Assembly: GCF_004337985.1 (NCBI RefSeq)
Contig: NW_021940918.1
Coordinates: 248,001-312,000 of the forward strand
DNA length: 64,000 bases
Direction: 5' to 3'
Origin: Pyricularia pennisetigena
Lineage: Eukaryota > Ascomycota > Sordariomycetes > Magnaporthales > Pyriculariaceae
Shown: positions 21,915 through 33,864 of the stretch, one piece after another
Layout: each line of letters starts with the position of its first letter
Position numbering within the stretch: position 1 is the stretch's first letter
Translations under genes and position numbers: made by a program
Notes under the pieces: model-generated
What the model was told of the DNA's origin: nothing
What the model saw: the letters and a program-made list of their open reading frames with translations, nothing else
Databases searched by the model: none

Positions 21915-21935
21915 AAAAAAAAAAAAAAAAAAAAA
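21915..21935 (+). repeat. Poly(A) tract, 21 nt
   Basis: Uninterrupted A in the divergent region upstream of the protease gene. Confidence 0.95.
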
Positions 21936-23066
21936 GGAGAGCTCAGCAGGCGCTCAATGCACTGTAGATGCCATAGATTGCGAGGTCTGTCTCTGTCAAA
22001 AGACGTTGCTTGTAGTCTCAGTTGTTGTCGTCTCGCCGTCTCCAGGTGGTGATTTGTCGCGGTGGCGTAGCGCGGCGTGGCGGGTACGCGTAGGCGGGCA
22101 ATGCGATGGTTGGAGAATAAACTGCTCGCCCATCAATCAAGCTCACTGTTCGCCCGTCTGTTATTTGATTGTTTCAGAGCTGGGCTTGAGCACTTGACAG
22201 CACAATAGGGGGGGCAAATTTGATTGAATGAACTTTCCAAGTCATGTGGAAGTGCTGCATTCAGCAACTGCAAATGCACATCCCATGCTAGACATCGAAT
22301 CTTTGGAAACCTCAAGGATCCCTATGAAAGTCAAAATCAAGTTGGCACACATATAGTACAGGCAATTTTAACTCCAAACTACGGTATTGCCACCAGCACT
22401 GATAAGGGAACTAGTCAGACTGGACGCCACCTCTACTCGCTGACTCGCATAGTGGTGTGCTGTGATAGCGTTGTTGATAGCTCGCGTGCCCACTCGCGTG
22501 ATCCAATGGCGAAAGCTGCAAGAGGGGTTGTCTCGGTGGATTTGCAAACCTATAGCAACCGAGGAATAGAGGTCGGATTCGGGGGGAGCTCGCAAGCCTG
22601 CATTGATTGCCTCGCACTCAAGTTGCTGCTTGCCAAGCCACCGAGCGCCCATTGCGGCTTGACAGGACTCGTTTGATTACTGCGTCAGAATTTAGCTGTG
22701 ACCCCGACAACCTAGCATGCCGACAATGATGTAATTTGCAGCATATAAACAGAATGAAAAGCGCAATTGTATGAATCCGTAAAGATCGCCATTTTGTTTC
22801 CCCTCGGCCCCGGATTGTGAATAGCTAGGCTAGAGCGGAAGGCCTCAGTCATATTGGACAGGGTGGTACTGGTAAATTGATGGCCTGCAAGGTTGCTAGG
22901 GCCAAGGCTCTCAAATGACCAACCCTCTGTCACCTGCCAGGGGTTCAGGGATGATGAATGTGCTCACTGTATGGGCAGCTGAGCTTCGGGCAAAGGAAGG
23001 CTTGGGGGCGATTTGGAATGGATGGCGAAGCTGCAGGCAAGCGGGTACGTACAATTGAGAGAAATG

Positions 23067-23086
23067 TTTTTTTTTTTTTTTTTTTT
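23067..23086 (+). repeat. Poly(T) tract, 20 nt
   Basis: Uninterrupted T in the divergent region upstream of the transcription factor. Confidence 0.95.
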
Positions 23087-24249
23087 GCCGATGCATTGAA
23101 CGCCTGGAGTTGGGAATCAGATACATAAGCTGCATGGTAGGTATTATTAGTATTACTCGGTAGCCGCATCGGCTTCTTGCTTCATGTGTAGATCTACCTA
23201 GCTATCCACCCACTTGGGTGCTTGAATGCTCACCGAAATATCGAGGCACCTACCTAATTATGGGCTTTATTGAGTAAAAGAAGGGTTAGAAGTCCAACAC
23301 TCGGCGTTATTATATGTTGGCCTTTTTTTTTTCGAAAGAGATCCGGAGTGGTTCTATTGCCGACCGGCGCTAGACTAAGAAAATGGGGCGATGTTTTTCA
23401 CTTGAGGCTGTAGCGGCACTCGGAGCAAGTTGCGACTGGGTGAGACTGTGAGAAAGGTGGGGGGTTTTAGATCTATCTGTTGCTTCCTGGCTCAATCAGG
23501 GCTTGCCGGTAAGCAGTCCATTGACAGGAAGATAAAAACAGAGTCCAGAAGCAGCAGCCCAACTATCGAGCCAACAAGCATCAGTCAGTACCAGCGGTAA
23601 GGCACCCAGGTATCTACTACCTACTTGAGCGAACCAAGAACCAATACCCGCCTTGTACTACGTGGTTCTTGGCTCCATTTCAGTTAGATCCAACCCGATT
23701 TTGCTTTTTCGGTCGAGGAAAAAAAAAGCCCCATAACCCATAGCATCGTCCAATGACGGCTGAACACTAGCTCTCGACACCACTCGACCCGATTCATGAT
23801 TTTTTAAAAGCTGGAGTATTCCGTAGCATCCAGGCTACTAGACCTAGTCTAGTGCACTTCGGCACCCGCCTATTCACCGAAACACAACAAAGGAGACCAA
23901 CCCGAAGACGGGGGGTGCGAGGGTATTGCGTTTTACCGTATCCGCTCGTATCGCAGTGAGGTCGAGGCAGTAAAGTGCAGTGCAGTGCAGTGTGGTACAG
24001 TACACTACAGTTCACCTGGGGTGCCGCCAACAATACTCCCTTCCCTCTAGCTGGTGCTTGTCATCTACACGCCCTGCGCCGCACCGACAGAGTGTGCCAA
24101 TCCTAGTCTGACGGCAGATCAGAAAGCCAGCCAGACCGTTGGAATTCTTGTTGACTAAACTTACTGCTCCCATAAACCCCAAGTTACACAACACACACGT
24201 CCCCTATATACCTGCCGTACGTACCTTGCATATCTCATCTTGGGTACAT

Positions 24250-24715
24250 ATGGATTCGGAGGTAAAACCACCCATTATCGCTCCACTTGGATCTGCGTCT
24301 GGTCTCGAGGGGACCGGATCTGGCGAAAGAGACACTGGTGACGTGGTTGTTAAGCGGAGAGCCCCCATTGCTTGCAAAAGGTTTGTTTGTTTTTATTCAT
24401 TATTTTTTTAAACCTTTTTTTTTTTCCTTCTTTAATTGTATTGTTACAACCTCTTGACATTTTTGAATATCCATCAGATGGGGTGGTTCAACCTACCTGC
24501 CATAAACACAAGTCTTTAGCAAGGATTGCTTGCAGGACGGTACTTTGGGGTTTCGCCGCCCAACTGACACAAACAGCCTTGATATATTGGATGACTGACT
24601 TGCATCATCTCAAATTGATCTCCAGATGTCGCCGTATGAGGAGCAAGTGTATTCATGACAAGAAACCTCCGTGCAAATCATGCAAAGATGCCGGCCTCGG
24701 CGCTGACTTATGGTA

Positions 24716-24757
<42 letters not shown>

Positions 24758-27637
24758 NTTTTTTCACGAACTTTAGTTCAAAATTCTGTTTCCCTCAAGC
24801 GCGGTGAAGCGAGAAGGGACGAAAAAAAGGACCTTGGGTTATCATAAGGCAGGCTGGCACCTCGAGGTGTATCATAGGTACATAGGTTACCTTGCCTACG
24901 TATGCGGTACACACCAAATACCCAGACCTGCTCTGGTTTCGTGTACCAGCAGCAAGGACGATGGGCCTTTCATCTCATTGTCATCCGTCCAAAGTTGTTT
25001 ATCCTCATACATACATACCATCCACGAGCCTTAGTCCTCACACATTCGCTGCAGTATATTTCCTGTACGAGGTCAACCCGACAAGGACCGTGAGTACCGT
25101 CACCCGCGCACCAAGGCTGAGAAGGGTGCTGTCCGGGCCAATGCCCGGCCCCGCGGCGGGGCTGACTCTTCGATTACATCGGCCCCGCCATCTTCGGCAT
25201 CTGGGCATCTTGCCCTCGGCAGACAGCTTGGATGCTCCGAGGATGACGACCCATGGCAGGTCCTTCCGGCCCTGCCGGAGATAATGGAAGCCGTCACCAG
25301 TTTCGTCCACCACTATTTCCAGCTTGGCTTTATCCCTAAGCAGATGTTTATGGAGAGGCTAAGAACGGATCACCGGTCTATCAGTCCCTTTCTCCTGTTG
25401 GGAATAATTAGCATATCAGCCCGCTTCACGCCCTCCTTGATTAAGCAGTACCGTACTGGCATCGAAGCCTCCGAGGCATACATAGCAAGTGCGTCTCGGC
25501 TTGCTCTGAAGCTACTGTACGACAAACCCTCCTTGCAAACATGTCAAGGCTTCTACCTCCTGAGCATTGCTCAACAAGGAAGCGGGCTCAAGAACGCCAG
25601 CTTTGTAGGTTCAGCAACATCCACGTATTTTCTCACTCTGATCTTCACCTCCATGCTAACAGGAAATCGACTATCCCCAATTTTCACCAGCTGAACCTCG
25701 GCATTGCCATGCGCATGGCTGCTCTTATGCAACTCCACCGTGAGGATACCTACCACACAGAGAACCCAACAAAGGAGTGGATTGTCAATGCAGAGTCTGC
25801 TCGGCGAACCCTGGTATGTCACTCCAACACGAAAAATGGACGGATCGGTGGTCAAGTAGCCAAGCTGGCTCCCTTGCTAACCAAGATCCCGTGTAACGGC
25901 CGTCGCCAATGTCAGTGGATGTTGCATAGTCAGGACAACCTGCATTCAGGTCCCTCGTCACCAGTTTCCATGGCAACAAGTGACATTACTGCGCTTCTCC
26001 CCTGCAACGAAGAGGATTTTGCGAATGGCTGCGTGCCCAAGGCGAGAGCAGCGCTGGCCGACACCCCTCCCGCAAAGGCAAACCCGAGTTTAACAACACA
26101 TAAATCACGATCATTGTTTGCCAGTCTCATCCAGGCGCACTATTTCTGGGGCAAAATCTCTCGCAGGGCTGTATCTCAGGACAACGAGTCGTCCCCCTGG
26201 CATGAAGACAGTGACTATGCCAAAAGGGTCAGGGAGCTCAATGCCTGGGAGGAAAGTCTACCCGATGACCATCAGTTCAGCTGTATGCTGCTGAAAGGCT
26301 ACAAAGTAGACGGCCTAGATCTAGCATACCTGGCTGTCACAATGGTCGTGCGACTCTGCAACATTGTTCTGCGAAAGCCTTACATGCACATGATGCTCCC
26401 CGGCAAAAGTGACAACAATCGCTCACATTTCTGGACCACGATGTCGCTGGAGCTGTTTACGAATGTCCACCTCCTATATGAGCAAATAGAGGCCAAGTTC
26501 AAGGATCGAGGTCCGAATGATGGAACTGGTGCGCAGATTATGGTAAGTCTTGTATTCGCACGCGAACAACATTTCGGTGTCACGCTAACTGACTTTCCCA
26601 GGCATTCTGTATATACAGCTGCGGAATCTTATCCGCGCACCTTTGTAAAAATCCTAGCAGTATGTTGGAACACACCACCATGTTTTGTACCAACGTCGTA
26701 CTAACAAACATGGTGACAGTTTGCCCTAATCCCATGATCGCCAAGATGGCACCTACTATGCTATCACGGTGCCTGGACATCCTTGTCGAAAGCCAGGCGA
26801 CTTGGCCTTTGGCCACTAACTGGCGTATCGGGCTCGAGAGCTTCGCTCGTGGTCAGAAAAGCTCTACCAGCAAGGACGGCTCCATGGCCGATGGAGTAAG
26901 TTTGCTTCGCTGTGACCCCGTATAGTTTTTCCGTCTGCACTCGCTGATCACATTGATTACAAAATCCGCAGAAAGATCCGATACCTCAGCCTCTGCAGCA
27001 CATCAGCGCGACATCATCACCCGTTGAAAAGAAACCATTCCGATCAGAAGATCCAAGTCCGGCACTCTCCAAAGGTCATGCGCCACACAAGGATCCTCAT
27101 CACGAACTTCACCCGATGCCAAACGCTTACATTGAGCCAGCTTCGAGGTTCACTGCAATCAACGCACAGTCTTCCCACTTTCAAAGCCAGCATCAACAGC
27201 CGCAACACCATCAACACAACCACGATCACCAACAACAGCATCATCAACACCACCACCATCAACACCGACCTATGCAAGATCATCACTCGCATCACTTGTC
27301 TCAGCAACAGCAGCAGCAAATGCCACCACAGCACCACCCTGCCGGAGGCGCCCGTGAGTCTCATCCCAACGGTATAAACCTTCTCCTCGAAGTCCTCGAG
27401 ACGCATCCAAACCCCATAGGCGGTGCTGGGGGTCCCACTTCCTCGGCAACAGTCGGCCACTTCGCGGGTATGGGCAGTGCGCCCCCTCACCACCATCCGC
27501 AGCACGACATGGCCTACTATTCGCACACAGACGGTTACACGGACTCATTAATGTCCTACATCAGCGAGAACCAGGCCCATGCTTGGGTTCCACCGGGCGC
27601 TCTGTACAGCTATGTTAATGTCAGTGAGGGTATGTGA
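24250..27637 (+). CDS. Zn2Cys6 fungal transcription factor, 825 aa, seven exons
   Basis: Exons: 24250-24380, 24626-24712, 25055-25604, 25691-25813, 25916-26542, 26602-26895 and 26972-27637; the frame is kept throughout. The Zn2Cys6 cluster uses Cys42, 45, 52, 60, 63 and 73 (ACKRCRRMRSKC, then PPCKSC). It is followed by FPVRGQPDKDREYRHPR, a linker typical of one group of fungal regulators. The codon for Cys73 is split TG/T by the 342-nt intron 2. Residues about 140-640 form the fungal-specific regulatory domain (LNLGIAMRMAALMQLHRE; WMLHSQDNLHSGP; DITALLPCNEEDFANG). The C-terminus is a His/Gln-rich activation-type region ending GALYSYVNVSEGM. It acts in the nucleus on DNA. The target genes are unknown. 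Intron 2 carries a T-tract with one unresolved base, and intron 1 is also T-rich. Confidence 0.9.
24719..24764 (+). repeat. Poly(T) tract of about 46 nt with one N, in intron 2
   Basis: It begins six nucleotides after the GTAAGC donor of the transcription factor intron 2. The N is at 24758, so the length is uncertain. Confidence 0.95.
27190..27345 (+). repeat. CAN-rich tract coding His/Gln in the transcription factor
   Basis: CAC, CAA and CAG codons dominate about 150 bp of exon 7 and give a His/Gln-rich segment. Confidence 0.85.
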
Positions 27638-29192
27638 ACCTGGGATGATTCGTCCAGGCGTTGGCGAAGGTCGGTTTGTTTCCATCCTGATGGCAACTTG
27701 TGAGGATTTTGCCCGTGGTAACGTGACAGGACCTGGATGAAAGCCATAATCACATGCCGGACCCTGGTTTTTACCCTCTCTTGCTTTCTTTTTCAGGCAT
27801 CATCGCGGTATAAAAAGAATTTTTGGTTAATAGTATATGAAGATTCACCAAAGGCGCGCTGGCTGTTATGGAATTGGCGTTTTGTTTTTCGCGGGGCCAA
27901 AAGTTTGGCTCGCATATACATCTGTTGGGCGATATAGCATACGTGTATATTCCCCTAGCCTCTGTTTTAATGGCCTTTTTGTTTCCATCTAACACAGTTC
28001 CGGACCACAAAATTCTCATCACGATTCAGGTTCGCATTTGTTTTGAAACATGTTGATTTCCATTTCGTAAAAACATGCTATTTCGGCTGCGCTGTGGTCA
28101 CTCGACCTTGCCAGCATCATCCGAGCCAAGTCGTTCGACTGAAATTTAGATTTCTTTGACACTTCCCCGCGTACTTGCATTTGTAAAGGCCCTTCCTCGT
28201 TTGTTTCGTCTCCCATCAAGCTTCATCCTCACTTCCTTCAAAGGCTGAACAAGGGCAGAACAAACAAGATAAAAACAAAATAACAAATTCCACAAAAAAA
28301 AAAAAAAAAAAAAAAAAAAAAGGTTCCATTCCACAATGATCCCCGGGGCGCCTTTGGGCCTTGTCCACTTGGATCAAGACTAAAATGCCAAACCAGTATT
28401 GTGCAAAGCTCTAGGTTTGAGGAAAAAAAAAACTAAACAGACAAACAAAGGGAACAACCTTCCTCGGTTCCGGTTCGCCAAACACAAAAGCCGATGGGAA
28501 AGGTAGGGAAAAGGTTTGCTGCGGGGTTGCGGTTTTGGGGGGTTTTGGCAGGGGTATGTTCCGTATGCTCATGGTGAGAATTTTTTTGAGATAGACTGGA
28601 GTCATCTTACAAATGATGTAGTGTGCAGGTACGGTTCAGAGGGTAGATTGTGGTCTATGAAAAGACAAACAGAATGATGCGGGTGGCAGGGGAGGTGCAA
28701 TGGTGTCTAGCGAGAAATCAGCGGTGTAGTGTGTAGGTGGTGCAAGATTGTATGAAGGGCAACAAACTGATTGGACGTGGTCTCGAGATTAATAGTGTAG
28801 GGAGTTTTCAAGGGTCTAATTATATACATTCACTTGCGGGGTATTGCAGTCGGGCAGTAATGGCTGTGCGTTCCGTCATCCAACAAATATCAACGCCTGT
28901 GGGTAGAGAAAAAAGGAGAAAGCGCTGACATTCGCATCATAACAAGTTCCAGTGCAGACCAAAGGGACTTGATTGGACGGGTTGACCATGGCCGGCCATA
29001 TGAAGGGGACCATATGATGATTGTCCGCATTCGTGTTGCGGATCGTTCAAAAAATGGGTTTTGGCGGTGGGCTGGTGGTAAATAGGGACACCGGGCCCGG
29101 CTCGGCGGGTTGGGATTGGATTGACTTTTCTTGGCCGGTTATCACCTGTCGAGGGCATTTCAGTTTGCCTAGGAACCGGATATCAAAGCTTC
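27638..29192. other. Convergent intergenic region
   Basis: 1.55 kb between the stops of the transcription factor and KAP95, with an A-tract at 28294-28321. The region is T- and A-rich near both ends, and no gene is seen. Confidence 0.5.
28294..28321 (+). repeat. Poly(A) tract, 28 nt, between convergent genes
   Basis: Uninterrupted A on the + strand. Confidence 0.95.
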
Positions 29193-32100
29193 TCAAGTCT
29201 GCTGCATGACATTGACGGAACCGCCAAGTTGGCGCTTGACCTGCTCACGTGCCCAGCGTGCCGTCTCAATAGTCCGGGATGAAAACTCCCGGTTGGAGCG
29301 CGTCTCCTTGATAATAGCAGTGACCCAATCCTGACGGAAAGCATCCACAAGCTCCCCGTTAGGGTAGGCGTCGGCAAGATCACTGTTGAGGCAAAGGGGG
29401 AAGTCTGTCAGTATTCGCGTGCGGTGATTGCTCTGTTCAAAGGATTTAAGGCGAGCATGCTTACCCAATAACACCCATGGAACTCCGCATAAGAGACTCG
29501 CTACGGTTCGAGTCGCTAGCAATGTGGTTCAGCAGCTCAAAAATTGACGACACATAAGGCTGCAGTGCTTGGGCTGAAGACAGGACAAGTGGCTCAGTTA
29601 GTAAGAATTCAGACTCGTCACATGTCAGCTTGTGACAAGCGTAAGGGGATCCTTAGACTTACTCTTGTTGGCGCTCTTCATGGCACCAATAATGCCGCCC
29701 CAAGCGTCCATAATACCCTCTCTCAATGAGACGACGTAGTCAAACATCTCATATGAGCCTTCGGGTACCGTGGTAACAGTGGAGGCTTGTTGCAAAACTT
29801 GAGCCACAACAGACAGATAAGTCTCAAAGTGGCCACCAATGGCATTGGCAATATCTCCAAAGCACTGCAGGATGGCAGGCTTGAATTGGTTGGAAAGTGT
29901 TGAGCTCTGAATATCATCTATTCGTTAGCGCAAGCAAACCAAATCACCAAGAAGCAAATGAAGAGATATGATACTGACCCTCAGGTTGTTAAGTAGGTAG
30001 TTCATAAAGTTGTCGCAGTACGGCTGGCTGCGTTCGCCCATCGACCTTGTAATGTCACTCACGAGGCCAATAGCCATGGAGCACAGGCTGGGCTCTTCCT
30101 GGTTGCCCAGAGCATTGTATAGGAATGGCGCAAAGGCATCCATGTACTTGACAAACTCCTCCTCGATAGCATTGGCAAGGCTGCTGATGGTGGCGAAAAT
30201 AGCCTCAGGAACACTGGACTTGCCGTTGACCGTTGATAGAATCTGGAGCAACACCTGCATGATGCGGTCGCCCTGGGGAAGGATTTCCTTGTCAAGACGG
30301 CCGATGATGGCCTGAAGAACGGTTGACAGACTGGTCTGCATGTCCTCGAGCGTAATGCGGTCCTCGACGCTGACAACCTGGGCCTGTAGTGGTATCGTCT
30401 CCTCCAGGCGCTTGATGATAACATCCGAAAGAGCCGCAACGGCCTGCAGACTGTCGTTTGCCGCATTGACGATGAAAGCGTTAAGAACCTCGTACGCGGC
30501 CGTCCTGACAGCCGAGTCGCAATCGTTCTTGGCGGTGACGTCGAGAAGGTGGCGCACACTGTCGTTGAAGTAGGGAGTGATGGCATTCTGGGGAGCTCCC
30601 GGGTCACCGGCGAAACGTTCCGCCAGGTTCATCAGAGCCCAGCAGCACGACGCAGCCATCTTGGGAGTGTTGAGCAGGCCGGCAAACAAGGATCGAATCA
30701 GAGGCTCAAGGTGCTGGCTGGGGTCAATAGCCTCAGAGCAGGCCTCGGTGATGCGACCGAGAGCATAAGCGGTCGAGTCCTTGACCTGTACCGAGGAGTC
30801 GTCCATCATTGAGATGAGGATTTGCAGGGCGGACTTGACGATTGGCTCTAGAGTCTTCTCATCAGGGCCCTCCATAATGGCACCGAAAGCAGAGACGGCC
30901 GCATCCCTGTTGTGCCAGTCATCGGATCGCAGGTTGGCCTCAACAAAGGAGATGACAGGTGGGATGATTGTGCCACCAACAGCCTGGGCGTAAAGCTGCA
31001 GACACTGGTAGCCAGCGCGAGAAATGTTGTATTCGTCATCGGCAGCGTCCTCATCCTGCTTGGTGAGAAGGGTAAGGAGTACGGGGACCACCTCGTTGGT
31101 GGCCACACGGGCGAAGTTGTAAAACGGCCTGACCTGGTCCGCGCTCTCGACCTGTGCGTTGTCGTCCTCAATGGCAATCTCCTCTTCACAGACGGTGCTC
31201 CAGAACTCTACAGCAAGCTTGGCAACGTCCTCGTCTTCGCTCTTCATGCCCAAAATGGTCAAGCCAAAAAGTGCCTTCTCCATATAGAAGCGCATATTTT
31301 CGTAGTAGAGGGCCATGATGCGGTTCAGGCAACCAAAGGCGCCCTGCTGAATACGCGAGTCGTCGCCCTGTGTGGCCTCACAGACTACTTGCATGATGTA
31401 GTTACGCTCACCCTCGTGCTTGAAATTGTTACCGACAAACTCGAGCGAGTCCCCAAGGGCAGTGATGGCGGCCAGCCTGATCTCGTTGTTGGTCTCCTCC
31501 TTCCTGGCGCCCTGGACGACGGCCGTGAGGATAGCATTGGAGTGGTCGACCAAGCTAGCGCGGAGCTCAGGATCTTGGCTCTCGCAAATGAATCCGATCG
31601 TGGTCAAGGATGCCTGCTTCTGGTGTGGCTGGCCCTCGCTGACGTTTGTGACGAGGATGTTCATCAGGTCGGCCCATTGCCCACGGGGAAGCTCGATGCC
31701 CGCAATGGAGGCAATGACCTGGGCGGCAGCCTGGCCAGCTTGGGAGTTGGTGGACGACAAGGTTTGCAGAGTGAGACTCTTGACCTTTGCCCTGGTTTCG
31801 TCGTCTGTTTGTTGAAGCCATTTTTGTTGCAGTTCGGTTTGACGGCTGAACTCGCGGGCTGTGAACGCGTTCTTCACCGCAATACCGGCGGCAGCTCGAA
31901 TGTGACCCGGGGCGTTCTCATTTGCTAGCTCTGTAACGAGCGTTGCAAGGTATAATGACTGAAGAGTCGCAATGGTCAGTATTGGATTGACGGCATACAA
32001 GGCGCACAAGGTCAGGAGGCTCGAGGGAAGCGCAGGCGTACAAAGTTGGTCTCAGCCGCCTGTGTGAGCTGCTGTTCGGCGGCATGTCGCAGATTCGCGT

Positions 32101-32249
32101 CTGGGTGGCAAAAGGAGAAACCTGTCAGCAAGCCAAACGAGAAGATGACTAGGCGGGAAAAGGGCTTAGGATACGAGCAGCAGAGAGGGAACGTCCTTAC
32201 CAGCAGACAGCGAATTTGTGAGCACCGTCGTAATGTCTGACGTCGCCAT
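29193..32249 (-). CDS. KAP95: Importin subunit beta-1 (karyopherin Kap95)
   Basis: Six exons: 32201-32249, 32042-32100, 29979-31958, 29663-29906, 29465-29573 and 29193-29382. The protein is 876 aa, the usual length. The start reads MATSDITTVLTNSLSAD and the joined second exon DANLRHAAEQQLTQAAE is the first HEAT repeat. The importin-beta N-terminal domain (Ran binding) covers about residues 20-100, and HEAT repeats fill the rest (for example NFKHEGERNYIMQVVCEA; WALMNLAERFAGDPGAP). Kap95 carries importin-alpha with NLS cargo through the nuclear pore and releases it on binding Ran-GTP. All introns have strong donors (GTAAGG, GTACGC, GTCAGT, GTAAGT, GTAAGC). Two introns fall in the first 110 coding bases and three in the last third. 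The gene appears intact and essential. Confidence 0.95.
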
Positions 32250-33864
32250 GGTGAGCCTGCTGCTGTTGCCCAACAGAGGCTATCTGAGGTTTGTAGATTC
32301 GAGTGTCAGCCAAATTCCCAATTTTCGGATGAGTTGATCTGCAGTGTCGGCTGTAAATAAAGGTAGGTCGGCGGAGCTTTAATCTAGATGAGTAGCGTGC
32401 CTGCTGCCGGTGGTGTCGGCGTTTGCTAATGGGATAAGGGAATATACCGCCTCTAGGCAGACACGAGTCGGAGCAAAGGTGAGGAGGGGCAAATAATAGT
32501 TTGCGTAGAGCGGGCTGGCTTGTTTGTGTGTACCCATGCACGTGTGGATGCAGGTGGGATGACGGAACGGTGAGAACCGTGTGGTGTGTGTGTGGGAGGG
32601 GGGGAAAGAAACCGCAATTGTTCGGGCTAAGATCAATAAAGTGGGATTGGACCAAACGACCCAAGTACAGGAGAGAGGAAGCAAGAAAAATAGAGTATCC
32701 CTTTTCCCATCCCTTTGGGTACGGCCGACTCTCTCTTGCCCCCTATGAAAACGACAAGCCAGTACAGCTTCCCACAGCTGGTAGCAATAGTCGTGGAGAG
32801 GCGCGATCAAAGTCTTCGTGTCGTGATTTGAGGGCTGCGAGGCTCACAGAGTTTTCCGAGGTCCCAAGGTTGTATAATCCAACCTAGTAAAAAAAGCTTG
32901 AAACAGATGAGCAGACTTACCTTTGTAGGGAACTGTTTTTTTGTCTTAATCTTTTGCCTTTGGACTTGAAAAGGGCCTGACTTTGGTCGATCGAGTGTCT
33001 TGTTGACGTGGAAGTCGGCTCCGAGGGCTTTCAGGATGAAGAGAGAGTCCTCAAGAGAATTGAATTAAAAGATGGACTATGTGAGTAGGAAAGAAGAAGA
33101 AAGAGTGCAAGCTGGCAGTTTGGCTGCAAATCTACGCAGCTCAAATGTCTGTCTTGTGTCAATGATAAATTGTTTTGGTTTGTGTTTTTTTTCTTCCCCC
33201 CCTTGCCCAAATCGTCACCCCTCCTTCACTTTCCCACAGTAACGCCCCAGTGCCCCTATTTCTGCAGAGGTCCAGACGGCCGCCAGCCCGACCCTGGGGT
33301 TGACTGACAGTTGGGAAGCGGGGCCAACGACCCCGCCAAAGGGAGCACTGGCAGCCGGCAACTGGTTCATCTCCCTCTGTCCATTGCATTCCATCATCTA
33401 TCTCATTTTACTATCACTAGGGTCCCTAAAAATTCATTTCCAGGGACTATGACTGTTTGTATGTATTTTTGTGACTGTCAGTCACTTTTAGTGCCTTAGA
33501 CATGAAGGGAGGTAAGGTAGGAGGTAGTCTTTTAAGGACTTCATGCTCATTCCAGCATCTTCTAAGTAGTAGAGTCGATCATAATATTCGCGCGATATTG
33601 TACCATAGTAAAGTCAATGCTGAACCGTTCGGCGTTAGCACGGATCGATCGTGGCCTCAATAAGAGCATGAAGTTAGACCATTAAAATTTGCATGCAAAA
33701 GGCCAACCGAAGCTCTGACAATTTTATAGCACCCCAGTGTGCCTTTTCCATAAAAATACCAACACTTTTTTTTTTCTTTTGCAAACAGAAATGCCCTTTT
33801 CTGTCCCATGAACCGTTACAAACCCTCCCAAAAGAAAACATAAATGTGCATAAATGTTCATTCA
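32250..33864. other. Intergenic, KAP95 promoter and LEU4 3' region
   Basis: 1.6 kb between two leftward genes. The KAP95 leader is pyrimidine-rich on the coding strand. The open frames at 32501-32887 and 33693-33935 are unsupported. Confidence 0.5.

Larger units (their letters stand above)
20868..24249. other. Long divergent intergenic region (3.4 kb)
   Basis: This lies between the leftward protease and the rightward Zn2Cys6 regulator. It holds scattered ACCTACCT/AGGTAGGT words, an A-tract (21915-21935) and a T-tract (23067-23086). The open frame at 22224-22676 has no family features. Such a long upstream region suits a highly regulated transcription factor gene. No gene is seen. Confidence 0.5.

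Noticed and set aside
22224..22676. 150-aa open frame upstream of the transcription factor
   Set aside because: No domain, no conserved motif and no start context. It overlaps an antisense frame of similar length.
25651..25690. Acceptor CTAACAG in intron 3 of the Zn2Cys6 gene
   Set aside because: It overlaps the probable branch site and shifts the frame. CACCAG at 25690 keeps the conserved LNLGIAMRMA reading.
28294..28321. A-tracts as tails of retrotransposed copies (LINE or SINE)
   Set aside because: No reverse transcriptase, no RNA polymerase III boxes and no coding remnant next to the tracts I inspected. Their placement follows gene 3' ends.
30912..31928. 338-aa open frame antisense to KAP95
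   Set aside because: It mirrors a well-supported conserved gene with strong third-position bias, has no family features and no splice logic of its own.
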